A stretch of DNA of 38,990 nt from Thermoplasmatales archaeon SG8-52-3. Its GTDB lineage: Archaea; Thermoplasmatota; E2; DHVEG-1. The notes beneath the pieces are model-generated. The model was not told the origin of the DNA, ran no database searches, and saw only the letters and a program-made list of their open reading frames with translations. Made by a program: the position numbers and the translations under genes. This document shows positions 17,765 to 26,569 of the stretch, piece after piece. How positions within the stretch are numbered: position 1 is the first letter of the stretch; every line of letters begins with the position of its first letter. The DNA lies in assembly GCA_001595915.1 (NCBI GenBank), contig LSSG01000062.1, forward strand, positions 1 to 38,990, read 5' to 3'.

Positions 17765-19795
17765 ATGAAAATAAAAAAACGCTATTATTTAACAGCAATT
17801 TTAATAGTTATAGGCTTGGTATTATCAAATGCTTCTAGTTTTGCTGATAAAATTGAAGTTAACAATGAAGAAATTGTTTCAGTTTTAGTTTATTTAAAAG
17901 ATCAGGTTAATCTTGATTCAATAACAAATCAAATGGATGAACAGAGAGCGTCATTACGACTTCGTCATGAGACTGTAGTTGTTGAACTTCAAAATACTGC
18001 TTCTGAATCACAAACTGAAATAATTGAGTATCTTGATGAACTTAAAAGTCAAGATCTAGTAAAAGAATATCAAAATTTTTGGATTAGAAATATTATTAGG
18101 GTTGATACTTATCAATATATTATTGATCAAATCAATAAACGTGATGATGTTTTAAAGGTTTATCCAAATTATTTAGTTGAACTTATTGAACCTGTAGAGC
18201 AAAATATGGGGGACGGACCAGACTTTAATAGGGAAGTTGAAATTGGTTTAGAAGAAATAAGGGCTCCCGAGGTTTGGGATATGGGCATTACTGGTGAAGG
18301 AGTACTAGTAGCAACTATTGATACTGGAGTTGATGGTAATCATCCTGCTCTTGCTAGTCGATGGGCAGGTGTTGCAGATCCTAGATATGAAGGTCATCCA
18401 GAATGGGCATGGCTTGATTCATATGCTGGTCAAAATGATTTTCCTTTTGATTATGGCAACCATGGTACTCATACAATGGGAACTGTTTGTGGTGGCGATC
18501 CAGGTGATCAAATCGGTGTTGCACCAGGTGCTTTATGGATTTCTGCAGGTTGGGATTATGATGATGTTTCTCAATTTGTTTCAGATATGATAGAATCATT
18601 TGAATGGTTAGCAGATCCAGATGGAGATCCCTCAACAAATTGGGACGTTCCGGATGCCTGCTCAAATTCATGGGGATTATCTGATGCATTTGGAGTTCCG
18701 GATTGTGATGAGACATTCTGGTCATATCTTGATGCCTGTGAAGCAGCTGGAATTGTAATAATATTCTCAGCTGGAAATGAAGCTTATGAAGGTTTACGCA
18801 GACCAGCCGATAGAGCGACTGATGATTATAGATGCTTTGCTGTGGCAGCTGTTGATGCAAATAATCCAGAATGGTCAATAGCAGATTTCTCATCAAGGGG
18901 TCCAACATATTGTACACCAACTGGTGATGAAGCAATAAAACCAGATATTGCAGCACCTGGAGTTAGTGTAAGATCTTCAGTTCCTGGTGGCGGTTATAGT
19001 TCAATGAGTGGTACCTCAATGGCCTCACCACATGTCAATGGTGTTGTTGCATTAATGCGTCAAGCAGCTCCAAATATGAGTGTTGAGGCAATTAAAGAAA
19101 TTATTTTCCAAACAGCATATGACCTAGGAGACGCAGGTGAAGATAACTCTTATGGTTGGGGTATGATAGATGCATATGAAGCAGTTATGAATTCAAATCA
19201 GGCTCCAGATAAACCCATAATTGGGGGTCCAACAAATGGAACTACAGGTGTATCTTATGACTTTACGGTAGAATCAGAAGATCCAGATAACGATGACATC
19301 TATTATTTTATTGATTGGGGAGATGGAACTTCTGGAGAATGGATTGGACCTTATTTATCTGGTGAAGTTGTTACGGTAAGCCATATATGGGAGGAAATTG
19401 GTGAATTTGAAATTGTTGCAAAATCAAAGGATGATAATTCAGAAAGTGATTGGTCAAATCCTTTTATTATTGAAATTATACCATTAATTGAAATTCAGTC
19501 AGTCCAAGGTGGATTTTTCAAATTAAAAGCAGTATTAAAAAACAATGGTAATCAAGACTTATCATGTATAAAGTGGAATATTGATCTTAATGGTGGTGCA
19601 TTTATTGGAAAGAAATCTTCAGGAGAAATAGACATACCAGCTTGTGAAGAAGCAACAATAAAATCAGGTTTAATTATTGGATATGGAGAAACAGATATAA
19701 CTGTAACTATTGAGGTTCCTGAATGTTCAGATACAGTAAATAAAGGTGGATTTATTTATCTATTTTATGTTCATGTAAATTTTGGAGGCGAGTAA
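17765..19795 (+). CDS. secreted subtilisin-family (S8) serine peptidase with Ig-like C-terminal domains
   Basis: This is a secreted endopeptidase of 676 residues. The signal peptide is ~1-28 and the N-terminal prodomain ~35-150 (VSVLVYLKDQVNLDS). The catalytic domain spans ~160-475 with Asp186 (ATIDTGVDGNHP), His233 (NHGTHTMGT), the oxyanion region (IIFSAGNE) and nucleophile Ser418 (SGTSMASPHVNG). The WD/PPGDC-like insert region and overall order resemble bacillopeptidase F-type subtilases. The shared module follows at ~477-570 (YFIDWGDGTSGEWIGPY). After this, in place of the IPR tail, comes another Ig-like domain (~572-676; IKWNIDLNGGAFIGKKSSG). ATG follows GGGAGGT by 6 nt. It opens a run of extracellular peptidase genes. 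Confidence 0.95.
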   Translation: MKIKKRYYLTAILIVIGLVLSNASSFADKIEVNNEEIVSVLVYLKDQVNLDSITNQMDEQRASLRLRHETVVVELQNTASESQTEIIEYLDELKSQDLVKEYQNFWIRNIIRVDTYQYIIDQINKRDDVLKVYPNYLVELIEPVEQNMGDGPDFNREVEIGLEEIRAPEVWDMGITGEGVLVATIDTGVDGNHPALASRWAGVADPRYEGHPEWAWLDSYAGQNDFPFDYGNHGTHTMGTVCGGDPGDQIGVAPGALWISAGWDYDDVSQFVSDMIESFEWLADPDGDPSTNWDVPDACSNSWGLSDAFGVPDCDETFWSYLDACEAAGIVIIFSAGNEAYEGLRRPADRATDDYRCFAVAAVDANNPEWSIADFSSRGPTYCTPTGDEAIKPDIAAPGVSVRSSVPGGGYSSMSGTSMASPHVNGVVALMRQAAPNMSVEAIKEIIFQTAYDLGDAGEDNSYGWGMIDAYEAVMNSNQAPDKPIIGGPTNGTTGVSYDFTVESEDPDNDDIYYFIDWGDGTSGEWIGPYLSGEVVTVSHIWEEIGEFEIVAKSKDDNSESDWSNPFIIEIIPLIEIQSVQGGFFKLKAVLKNNGNQDLSCIKWNIDLNGGAFIGKKSSGEIDIPACEEATIKSGLIIGYGETDITVTIEVPECSDTVNKGGFIYLFYVHVNFGGE

Positions 19796-19806
19796 CTTAT
19801 AATATA

Positions 19807-20907
19807 TTATAAAAATTTATAAATATCTCTTGAATCCTTTGAAACATTATTATCATTATATGCAAAAGTCTCGATTATATGTAAACCAGAATTCATATCA
19901 ATTACCCATTCAAATGGTTCCTCATAATCGGTATGAACAAGTTCTTCATCAACATAAAATTCCACCTTATTTGAATTGTCTACATTAATTTCAAGATTCA
20001 TTTTCCCGATAATTCTTGGAGCAGCAACTTGTATATCTAGATTCTTTAGTATTGTTGGCAGTTGAAAGCCGAAAAGATATGTATGTTTAATTATGGGCTT
20101 TTCAATATATACTTTAGGTACATCAGGTTTTAAATTACCATAAACTCCATCAATATACATAATACCTGTACCAGGACCATACCAATCTGCAAAAATATTT
20201 GCATCATAAGCAAGCCTGAACCAGCCATCTTCTCCCCATTTAGTTCCCCAACTGTTCTTTACAATCCAGCATTCATCATAATCATCATATCCTACAATTG
20301 TTACTACATGACCTCCTGCTCTTCCACCCCATGTTGGTGTATATACACCACCAGAATAATAGAAGAAATCCTGCCAAAAACGAATGCATATAACAAGAGG
20401 ACCATATTCAATCAAGGCTTCCTTAATTGAATTGATATCATAATCAATCCAACCCCAATCCTGAATCTTTACTGTCCTGTTTTCCCAGCCCTCAAGACTT
20501 TCAAAAGGATAATCAAATGCTCTATGGGGATCTGGAAAACATCCTTCATCAGGCACACCGATATTTTTTAAGTAGTTTGCTGCATCAATAAGATTAACAT
20601 AACCTGATTCATATGTTCCTCCTGCATAAAAATAAAGGTGACACTCTGAAAGGTCAGGTTCATATAAATCTCCCGTCTGATATTGCATAATAGTTTCTAG
20701 AGCTGCAACCAATGCATATGCTTCACAAGTTGGTGCAGGAGATTGATCTTTGATAGGCGTTGTATAATCAATCCCGTCGATATTCTGCCAGGAAAAATTT
20801 GAAGGATAACCTAATTTATCAACTGTTTTATCTATAGTTTCAGCACTAACAGGGTAGAACTGTAAAAATACAAGTAATGAAATTATTAGAATTATTAGTT
20901 TTTTCAT
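19807..20907 (-). CDS. secreted papain-family (C1) cysteine peptidase with Ig-like C-terminus
   Basis: The 366-residue protein has a signal peptide (1-22) and then almost immediately the catalytic domain. The oxyanion Gln55 and nucleophile Cys61 lie in KDQSPAPTCEAYA, His200 in GGHVVTIVGYDD, and Asn218 in IVKNSWGTKWGEDGWFRL. The usual ~100-residue inhibitory propeptide of papains is absent. A C-terminal Ig-like domain (~265-366: KVEFYVDEELVHTDYEEPFEW) follows; no IPR tail is present. The ATG overlaps the stop of the preceding gene as ATGA, with AAGGTG upstream as ribosome site, so translation is probably coupled. It is the last gene of a four-gene operon with M14 carboxypeptidase. It likely degrades proteins outside the cell. 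Confidence 0.94.
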   Translation of the reverse strand: MKKLIILIISLLVFLQFYPVSAETIDKTVDKLGYPSNFSWQNIDGIDYTTPIKDQSPAPTCEAYALVAALETIMQYQTGDLYEPDLSECHLYFYAGGTYESGYVNLIDAANYLKNIGVPDEGCFPDPHRAFDYPFESLEGWENRTVKIQDWGWIDYDINSIKEALIEYGPLVICIRFWQDFFYYSGGVYTPTWGGRAGGHVVTIVGYDDYDECWIVKNSWGTKWGEDGWFRLAYDANIFADWYGPGTGIMYIDGVYGNLKPDVPKVYIEKPIIKHTYLFGFQLPTILKNLDIQVAAPRIIGKMNLEINVDNSNKVEFYVDEELVHTDYEEPFEWVIDMNSGLHIIETFAYNDNNVSKDSRDIYKFL

Positions 20908-23108
20908 TGCTTAACACCTTGATAATTATTTATTTGAAATATATTATTTAATATTTCTGATAGTTTATTTAATACAAATCCGTCTTTTATTAATCTAAAA
21001 AATATTGTTTTAACAATATTTCTTTCTCTTGGGATTTCTACAGTATAAGAACCAAAATCACTCATTGACCCCCATTGATCTACAGCCTGAGAAGTTATTA
21101 TAAAAGTTCCTTTTTTAGACCAGGAATGAGAGACCATTGCTTCAGTACCTTGTGGATAAACACCAGTAACTTGCTCAATTCCATCACCCCAGTCAATAAG
21201 ATAATAAAGTTCATCACCTTCATCATCTGTAGAATTAAAGGAATAATTATAGTCGATTCCAATTTTTCCTGTAGCCGGTCCTTTGATTATTGGAGCTTTT
21301 GGAGGATTATTATCACCACCAATTAAAACCCAAGTTGAATCACGAATTGTTATATCATTTCCATCTGTTACAGATAAAGTAACTGTATAGTTACCATTTT
21401 CATTATAAGTATGAGTTGGATTTTGTTCATCTGATGTGTTACCATCACCAAAATCCCAACTATATTCATATGGTGGTGTTCCATTTTCTGCTAAACCTGT
21501 AAATTGAACAGGTAAATCAATCTCTCCATAATATGGTCCATTTGCAAAAACATTAAAACCAATAATTGTAAATTCAGATGAAGAAATAGCAGAAACAGTA
21601 TTTGACGATGTTGAAACTATTAATCTTATCCTACAATCAACCGATCCTCCTGCATCAACCAACCATTGATAACAACCATTGTTTGGAATTTCCGAGACAA
21701 TGGTACACCAAGGACCAGATTCTCCATTAAGTGATATCTGTATATCAACTTTTGAATTCTCTTGCGCTGAAGGGACTGCTGAAAGCCAACGAATTTTACG
21801 AATAGAGCCACTTCTTAATGTTTCTCCACCATTAGGACTTTGAACTAATACAGACAATTCAGATGGTTCTTGATAAGGAGAGAATGCTTTTAGTATATTT
21901 TGATAAGAAATCCAATCCCCCTCTTCAGCTTGTATAACAATGTCCTCGCGGCCATCATGGTCAAAATCTCCATCTACAACAAAGGCTGAGTAATCCCCAT
22001 TAGAAGGCATTGAAAAGGTTGCATCAGAATCCCAATTACCAGCACCATCTCCAATATATAAATAACCTATAGTGCTAGTGTAAGCTACAATATCAAGATA
22101 TCCATCTCCATTAATATCTCCAAATTGAGGATAATAGGTTCCTGATGCGGGTAATCCACCTGATGTTGAATCCCAATCGTTGTTTTGATTATTATAAGTG
22201 TAACATTTAACTCCAGTAGTGGAAAAACCAACAACTAAATCATCATATCCATCATTATTCATATCTCCAACATCAATACCTCTCCAACCTGATGTTGGAA
22301 GACCGTTTTGTGTGAGAGTAAAACCTAAAGAACCATCCCCCAAATATACATATGTTCCCTCGCGAGTTCCCACAAAATCTAGATAACCATCAGAATTAAA
22401 GTCACCTATCTCGATATTACTAAAGGTATTTCCACCAGTTACAGACCATTCATGGCTCCATGTACCGTCTCCATGATTTTCATACATATGATATCCATTA
22501 CAACAACCAAATGATTGAGAAATAATATCAAGAAGACCATTGCAATCAAAATCAGCAAGATCTGTTGCAAACATACCATAGTCCTCACCACTTGTTCCAA
22601 GTCCTTCAGCCCATGGTATCCAATTTGCAGCTGTTCCATCTCCCAAAGCAGCACCAATTAAGGTGTCACCAAATCCAGATGCTCCCCAATTATGATGTAC
22701 ACCCCAAACTATATCTAAATATCCATCTAAGTTAAGATCCCCTGCTTCGCAACCTCCATAACCGAAATTGCCTACCTGATTAACTGACCAAGTATCTATC
22801 CCATCTCCAAACCAAACCATGATTCCATGCTGCTGACTATTAACATAAGGTGAACCATGATCACCTACACATATAATATCTAAGTGTCCATCCTGATTTA
22901 TATCTGCAAGTTCTAATTCAGTTTTTCCTCCTTCTTTTTCTGGATTATTAAGTCCATTGGATTTTTCAATAAATGTAACCATTATTTTGTTTTTATTATG
23001 ATTATTTAAATCGACATTTTTACTTATAGCAAATGATGATACAGTTGAAAATATTAAAATAAAAATTAATGTAATTATTACACTTCTTTTAATAAAATGA
23101 TTCTTCAT
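20904..23108 (-). CDS. secreted seven-bladed VCBS/FG-GAP propeller protein with PKD module and tail
   Basis: The 734-residue protein has a signal peptide (~1-28). Seven integrin-like repeats at ~60-390 each carry a calcium-loop motif of the DxDxDG type: DINQDGHLD, DLNLDGYLD, DFDCNGLLD, DFNSDGYLD, DMNNDGYDD, DINGDGYLD, DFDHDGRED. Seven copies suggest a complete seven-bladed propeller. An Ig-like domain follows (SPNGGETLRSGSIRKIRW, ~410-510), then PKD (~519-600, YSWDFGDGNTSDEQNP), the shared module (~602-690, YYLIDWGDG) and a tail beginning IPRERN that is longer and more divergent than the others. Likely a calcium-dependent binding or scaffold protein. Third gene of the operon; GGTGA precedes the ATG, and its stop overlaps the papain start. 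Confidence 0.92.
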   Translation of the reverse strand: MKNHFIKRSVIITLIFILIFSTVSSFAISKNVDLNNHNKNKIMVTFIEKSNGLNNPEKEGGKTELELADINQDGHLDIICVGDHGSPYVNSQQHGIMVWFGDGIDTWSVNQVGNFGYGGCEAGDLNLDGYLDIVWGVHHNWGASGFGDTLIGAALGDGTAANWIPWAEGLGTSGEDYGMFATDLADFDCNGLLDIISQSFGCCNGYHMYENHGDGTWSHEWSVTGGNTFSNIEIGDFNSDGYLDFVGTREGTYVYLGDGSLGFTLTQNGLPTSGWRGIDVGDMNNDGYDDLVVGFSTTGVKCYTYNNQNNDWDSTSGGLPASGTYYPQFGDINGDGYLDIVAYTSTIGYLYIGDGAGNWDSDATFSMPSNGDYSAFVVDGDFDHDGREDIVIQAEEGDWISYQNILKAFSPYQEPSELSVLVQSPNGGETLRSGSIRKIRWLSAVPSAQENSKVDIQISLNGESGPWCTIVSEIPNNGCYQWLVDAGGSVDCRIRLIVSTSSNTVSAISSSEFTIIGFNVFANGPYYGEIDLPVQFTGLAENGTPPYEYSWDFGDGNTSDEQNPTHTYNENGNYTVTLSVTDGNDITIRDSTWVLIGGDNNPPKAPIIKGPATGKIGIDYNYSFNSTDDEGDELYYLIDWGDGIEQVTGVYPQGTEAMVSHSWSKKGTFIITSQAVDQWGSMSDFGSYTVEIPRERNIVKTIFFRLIKDGFVLNKLSEILNNIFQINNYQGVKQ

Positions 23109-23140
23109 TTTTTTTCACCAGATACTTGATTAATATATTA

Positions 23141-23773
23141 TCACTGTAAATGAAGTTCTAAACCACGTCTAATCATAGGAGTATAAATTAAGGCTCTAAT
23201 GATATCCAAAGGACCCCATATCTCTAAATCACCAATTACTATAGTATAATCTCCACCTTGTTTATGAGGATCCCAGCAATAAACATAGTAAATACCTGTT
23301 TCATTTAATTTTTCTTTAAATTTTGGACCTTCATAATATGATTTGTTCCCAAAAGGTTCATAGAAGGTTTCACGAGGCGTACCAGGTTCAACATTTTCCA
23401 TAACAATTGCTCCATATCCATCTGGAATATCAAATGGTAGAATTTGACCTGGATCTGGTAAACCAGGACCGACTAGTGCATACCATGGGACAAAATCTTC
23501 ATAAATATCATCAACAACAGGAACTATTAATTCAAGATACAAACTTACCGGACGTTTAATATTTAATTTATAGACATCGATATCCTCACAAGGATTTACT
23601 CCATCATTTTCAAGCCAAGAATAAATTGCTTTTGATTGAAGAATCATTTTTCTTACAATAAATGGTTTTTCTTCTGAAAAATCTCTATGTTCGAAATAGG
23701 GGACATGTGCAGATGCATAAATACTTGCTGAAATTACAAAAAAAACTATTCCAACTAATAATATTTTTTTCAT
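23141..23773 (-). CDS. secreted protein of unknown function, 210 aa
   Basis: A signal peptide (1-22) precedes a single domain that I cannot assign to a named family. Landmarks are HVPYFEHRDFSEEKPF after the signal, ENDGVNPCEDIDVYKLNI, PWYALVGPGLP, FYEPFGNKSYYEGP, and GIYYVYCWDPHKQGGDYTIVIGD. The last resembles beta-sandwich pre-peptidase (PPC-like) domains. The C-terminus (PMIRRGLELHLQ) could be amphipathic but is not the IPR tail. The ATG is preceded by AGGAG. It lies 62 bp after the carboxypeptidase and 32 bp before the VCBS gene, so it belongs to the operon. Confidence 0.8.
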   Translation of the reverse strand: MKKILLVGIVFFVISASIYASAHVPYFEHRDFSEEKPFIVRKMILQSKAIYSWLENDGVNPCEDIDVYKLNIKRPVSLYLELIVPVVDDIYEDFVPWYALVGPGLPDPGQILPFDIPDGYGAIVMENVEPGTPRETFYEPFGNKSYYEGPKFKEKLNETGIYYVYCWDPHKQGGDYTIVIGDLEIWGPLDIIRALIYTPMIRRGLELHLQ

Positions 23774-23835
23774 ATTTTAATCTCCTGAGCACTTTTTATT
23801 ATTTTTATCTTATATAAGATTTATTAGTTATTTAT

Positions 23836-25842
23836 TCAGACATTAAACAAGTAATTAAATATTGGAAAAGTTTGTTGAAGTTGTTCAAACAATCTTAATA
23901 TTATAGATCTAAAATCAATCCGATATCTTGGCATTGAAACAGATAAGGAATCAGACCAATCACTTTCGTATTCATGGACATCCTTTGATTTTACTTTTAC
24001 TTGATAATTTCCTCCTGTGGTCCATGTATGTGAAACTTGGATAGTCTCACCAGAAAAATATGGACCTACCCAATCGGAAGTCGTTCCATCATCCCAATCC
24101 CATTGGTAATATACTTTATCACCATTATCATCAAATGTTTTTGTTGAATAAGTATATTCTGTTCCTACTTTTCCATTTTTAGGACCATCTGGTTTTGATG
24201 GTTTATTTGGTGCATCATTAACAACTGATACATGAATAATATCAGAATACCACCAAGTTTGACCAAATATTTCCTCAGTACCATCAGTTCCTTCAAGGAC
24301 TTCATAATATGAATCATTTGTTCTTTCTTTTATAAGACGTAAATAAGGATTATCTCCATAAACATCTGGTCGGAGAACATCTGAATAAACTTGATCAACT
24401 TGAGCTTTTGCTACAAAATAATAATCTCCTGGCGTATTTATATACAAATTACCATCATATATTACACCATTAGTAGATCCACTATCTGCACCATCCCAAC
24501 CAGTTCCTCCAATATATTTTCCAGCATATTCATCATTATCAGATGTTGTATGTTCATAATTATTTATTGGATCAGGATCTGTTCCCCATTGAATATATGT
24601 ATGATCAACAACCATACTTCCATTAACTTGCCATTTTAATGGAACTGTTGTTCCAGGTGGTACTACAGAATTATTATCTATTGTACTTGGATGCCAACTA
24701 ACATATGGCTGTGCAAGATCGGTTTGATGTAAAACAAACCATCTTACTTCTGCTCCATATCTATCAACTGTATCATTTCCAAAATCACTCTCAGGTACAT
24801 TTTTTATTTGTGACATTTCTGGTGAAAGCCATAATAGACCAGCACCTGGATAATTTCCTTGAACATAAGGATCCTCCACTGGATTTTTATCAACATCTGC
24901 ACCATAAGCCCAAGGTCCAATTCCTCCTTGAACTGCATATCCTACTGTTCCAGGAATAGTTCCAATGTTGTTTTCATCTAGCTCTCCTCCATAGTTTCCC
25001 ATAAAGGCACCCACTCTTAGACTAGAAGTATCATAAAAATAAAAATCAGGAGGCGCATAATCATAGGAATATCCTGAAATTGGACTTGTACCAATTACAC
25101 TGCTATGAGTTGATCCCCATGGATAAAGGAGCATTCTAACTCCAGCATGAAAATCGCAACCAATTCTACATAAATGATTATTAATGAATTCAACTAAAGT
25201 TTTCCCTTGGACACTAGCCCAAATTCCACCAGTTGGTGAACCTGGACCATCCATATCGGCTTCTCTATTCAAATCCCAACCATTTCCATCATAGCGTTGA
25301 GGCCCATGGTCATATCCATAAGGATTATGAAGTACTTCAATGTATATTTCTCTATTATCAATTATCCATTGCAAATATTCCTTTGAAAATTCATCATTTT
25401 TTTCACCTGTAAAAGCCATTCGCATTAACCAATCAGTAAACCAATATAGACCTACACAACCTACAACCTCATCACCATGAGGATTTCCTAAAAATAGAAC
25501 CTCTGGTTTATGTAAACCAAGAGCTTCATTTGTTATTCTTACATAATATACATCATATCCACCGGTTACGACACCCGTATCATAAAGTTCATTTGCCTTA
25601 AAAACTTCTAAATAATCTGGATAATCTGATTCTAAATCTAGATACCAACTCACAAGTTCATCATAAGAAGCCGGTTTATCATACCAATCTGGAGCCATTA
25701 ATGGTTCTATATCATCATTATTTTTGATAAATTCATTTGAGTCTCTTAACATTTCATTTGAATAGGCAGCAGCAAAAGTCACATTTCCAAGCATCAATAA
25801 AACAATTCCTACAACTAATGTGTTAAATATTTTTTTTATCAA
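23836..25842 (-). CDS. secreted M14-family zinc carboxypeptidase with Ig-like module and C-terminal tail
   Basis: The start is TTG, set by a strong GGGGGAG (25851-25857) about 8 nt upstream. The 668-residue protein has a signal peptide (~1-26) and an M14 catalytic domain (~55-375). Zinc ligands are His122 and Glu125 (NPHGDE) and His232 (CDFHAG). Substrate-binding Asn192-Arg193 lie in WDLNREAD, and the probable catalytic Glu342 in LSPEMSQ. A beta-sandwich region (~375-545) follows, then the shared module (~548-637, YQWDWDDGTTSDWVGPY) and a tail beginning MPRYRI. It should trim C-terminal residues from extracellular peptides, complementing the endopeptidases nearby. First gene of a four-gene operon, preceded by a palindromic operator candidate. 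Confidence 0.94.
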   Translation of the reverse strand: MIKKIFNTLVVGIVLLMLGNVTFAAAYSNEMLRDSNEFIKNNDDIEPLMAPDWYDKPASYDELVSWYLDLESDYPDYLEVFKANELYDTGVVTGGYDVYYVRITNEALGLHKPEVLFLGNPHGDEVVGCVGLYWFTDWLMRMAFTGEKNDEFSKEYLQWIIDNREIYIEVLHNPYGYDHGPQRYDGNGWDLNREADMDGPGSPTGGIWASVQGKTLVEFINNHLCRIGCDFHAGVRMLLYPWGSTHSSVIGTSPISGYSYDYAPPDFYFYDTSSLRVGAFMGNYGGELDENNIGTIPGTVGYAVQGGIGPWAYGADVDKNPVEDPYVQGNYPGAGLLWLSPEMSQIKNVPESDFGNDTVDRYGAEVRWFVLHQTDLAQPYVSWHPSTIDNNSVVPPGTTVPLKWQVNGSMVVDHTYIQWGTDPDPINNYEHTTSDNDEYAGKYIGGTGWDGADSGSTNGVIYDGNLYINTPGDYYFVAKAQVDQVYSDVLRPDVYGDNPYLRLIKERTNDSYYEVLEGTDGTEEIFGQTWWYSDIIHVSVVNDAPNKPSKPDGPKNGKVGTEYTYSTKTFDDNGDKVYYQWDWDDGTTSDWVGPYFSGETIQVSHTWTTGGNYQVKVKSKDVHEYESDWSDSLSVSMPRYRIDFRSIILRLFEQLQQTFPIFNYLFNV

Positions 25843-25860
25843 TTATATACTCCCCCTAAA

Positions 25861-25874
25861 TTAACGGTTGTTAA
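25861..25874. promoter_or_regulatory. palindromic operator candidate TTAAC-N4-GTTAA (copy 3)
   Basis: TTAACGGTTGTTAA is 19 bp upstream of the TTG start of the carboxypeptidase operon (minus strand), with AT-rich TATA-like sequence at 25882-25897 behind it. It is exactly 100 bp from copy 4, which serves the divergent gene. Confidence 0.6.
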
Positions 25875-25927
25875 TGTAATGATTTATTAAATATAAAAAA
25901 CTTCGTTTTAATATAAAATTTAAAAAG

Positions 25928-25938
25928 ATATATATAAG
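25928..25938 (+). promoter_or_regulatory. TATA box of the small module-only gene
   Basis: GATATATATAA lies ~52-62 bp before the ATG at 25990. Expected initiation ~27 bp downstream falls at the start of palindrome copy 4. Confidence 0.4.
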
Positions 25939-25960
25939 AGGGATTAAATTAATATAGCAA

Positions 25961-25974
25961 TAAACAATTGTTAA
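25961..25974. promoter_or_regulatory. palindromic operator candidate (copy 4, one mismatch)
   Basis: TAAACAATTGTTAA differs at one base from the exact motif (TTAAC-N4-GTTAA). It sits 16 bp before the ATG at 25990. Together with copy 3 it flanks the divergent intergenic region, one copy next to each start. Confidence 0.5.
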
Positions 25975-25989
25975 ATTGAGAGAAATAAT

Positions 25990-26517
25990 ATGAAGGGTTT
26001 ATTTATTCAAAAAAAAATTATTCTATTAATTATAGTAATTTTTATTTTTTCTAGTACAGCAAGTGCAAGTCAATTATATAATGAAAAAAATCCATGCTTT
26101 ATTTATTTAAAAATAAATGAATTTGAAGAAAATTTATTAGTTATTTCTGGAAATTCACCTCCAGAAACACCTGATATAAATGGACCTACCATAGGAAAAC
26201 CAGGTATAGAGCTTGAATATACTATTGTATCTACAGATCCAGAATCAAATGATATTGTATATTGTTACGACTGGGGAGATGACACAGGCCAGGTATGTAT
26301 TGGACCCTATCCATCTGGTGAGGAGGTAATAATATCACATACTTGGACTGAGAATGGAACCTATACAATAACTGTAAAAGCATCAGATATATTTGGTGAA
26401 GAAAGTGGTATAGCAAGTATAAAAGTTAAAATTTCAACAAGTAGAAATATTGTCCGTAATAGAAATATGATTTTAGAGCTAATCAGATTTTTTAATATTA
26501 TGAAGGGAAAATTGTAA
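25990..26517 (+). CDS. small secreted protein consisting only of the shared Ig/PKD module and C-terminal tail
   Basis: At 175 residues it has a signal peptide (~1-27) and a short linker. It then holds one copy of the module that elsewhere ends large peptidases and propellers (~54-148: PPETPDINGPTIGKPG, YCYDWGDDTGQVCIGPY, SHTWTENGTYTITVKASD). The tail is divergent (ISTSRNIVRNRN, ELIRFFNIMKGKL). No effector domain exists. It could be a decoy, a component of the attachment machinery, or a remnant of a larger gene. A full promoter (TATA 25928-25938) and its own operator candidate argue that it is expressed. It is divergent from the carboxypeptidase operon. Confidence 0.85.
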   Translation: MKGLFIQKKIILLIIVIFIFSSTASASQLYNEKNPCFIYLKINEFEENLLVISGNSPPETPDINGPTIGKPGIELEYTIVSTDPESNDIVYCYDWGDDTGQVCIGPYPSGEEVIISHTWTENGTYTITVKASDIFGEESGIASIKVKISTSRNIVRNRNMILELIRFFNIMKGKL

Positions 26518-26555
26518 AAATACAAAATATAAATTATTGTAAAATATTTTAAAAA

Positions 26556-26569
26556 TTAACTATCGTTAA
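26556..26569. promoter_or_regulatory. palindromic operator candidate TTAAC-N4-GTTAA (copy 5)
   Basis: TTAACTATCGTTAA lies 48 bp upstream of the gingipain-like gene and directly abuts the TATA-like ATTTAAATATT at 26571-26581. Here the palindrome appears to sit at or upstream of the TATA element, unlike copies 2-4. Confidence 0.55.

Noticed and set aside
18381-18956. 191-codon open frame on the minus strand inside the subtilase gene
   Set aside because: It lies wholly opposite the catalytic domain with intact Asp/His/Ser motifs. Its composition (His, Gln and Leu rich) is typical of an antisense shadow.
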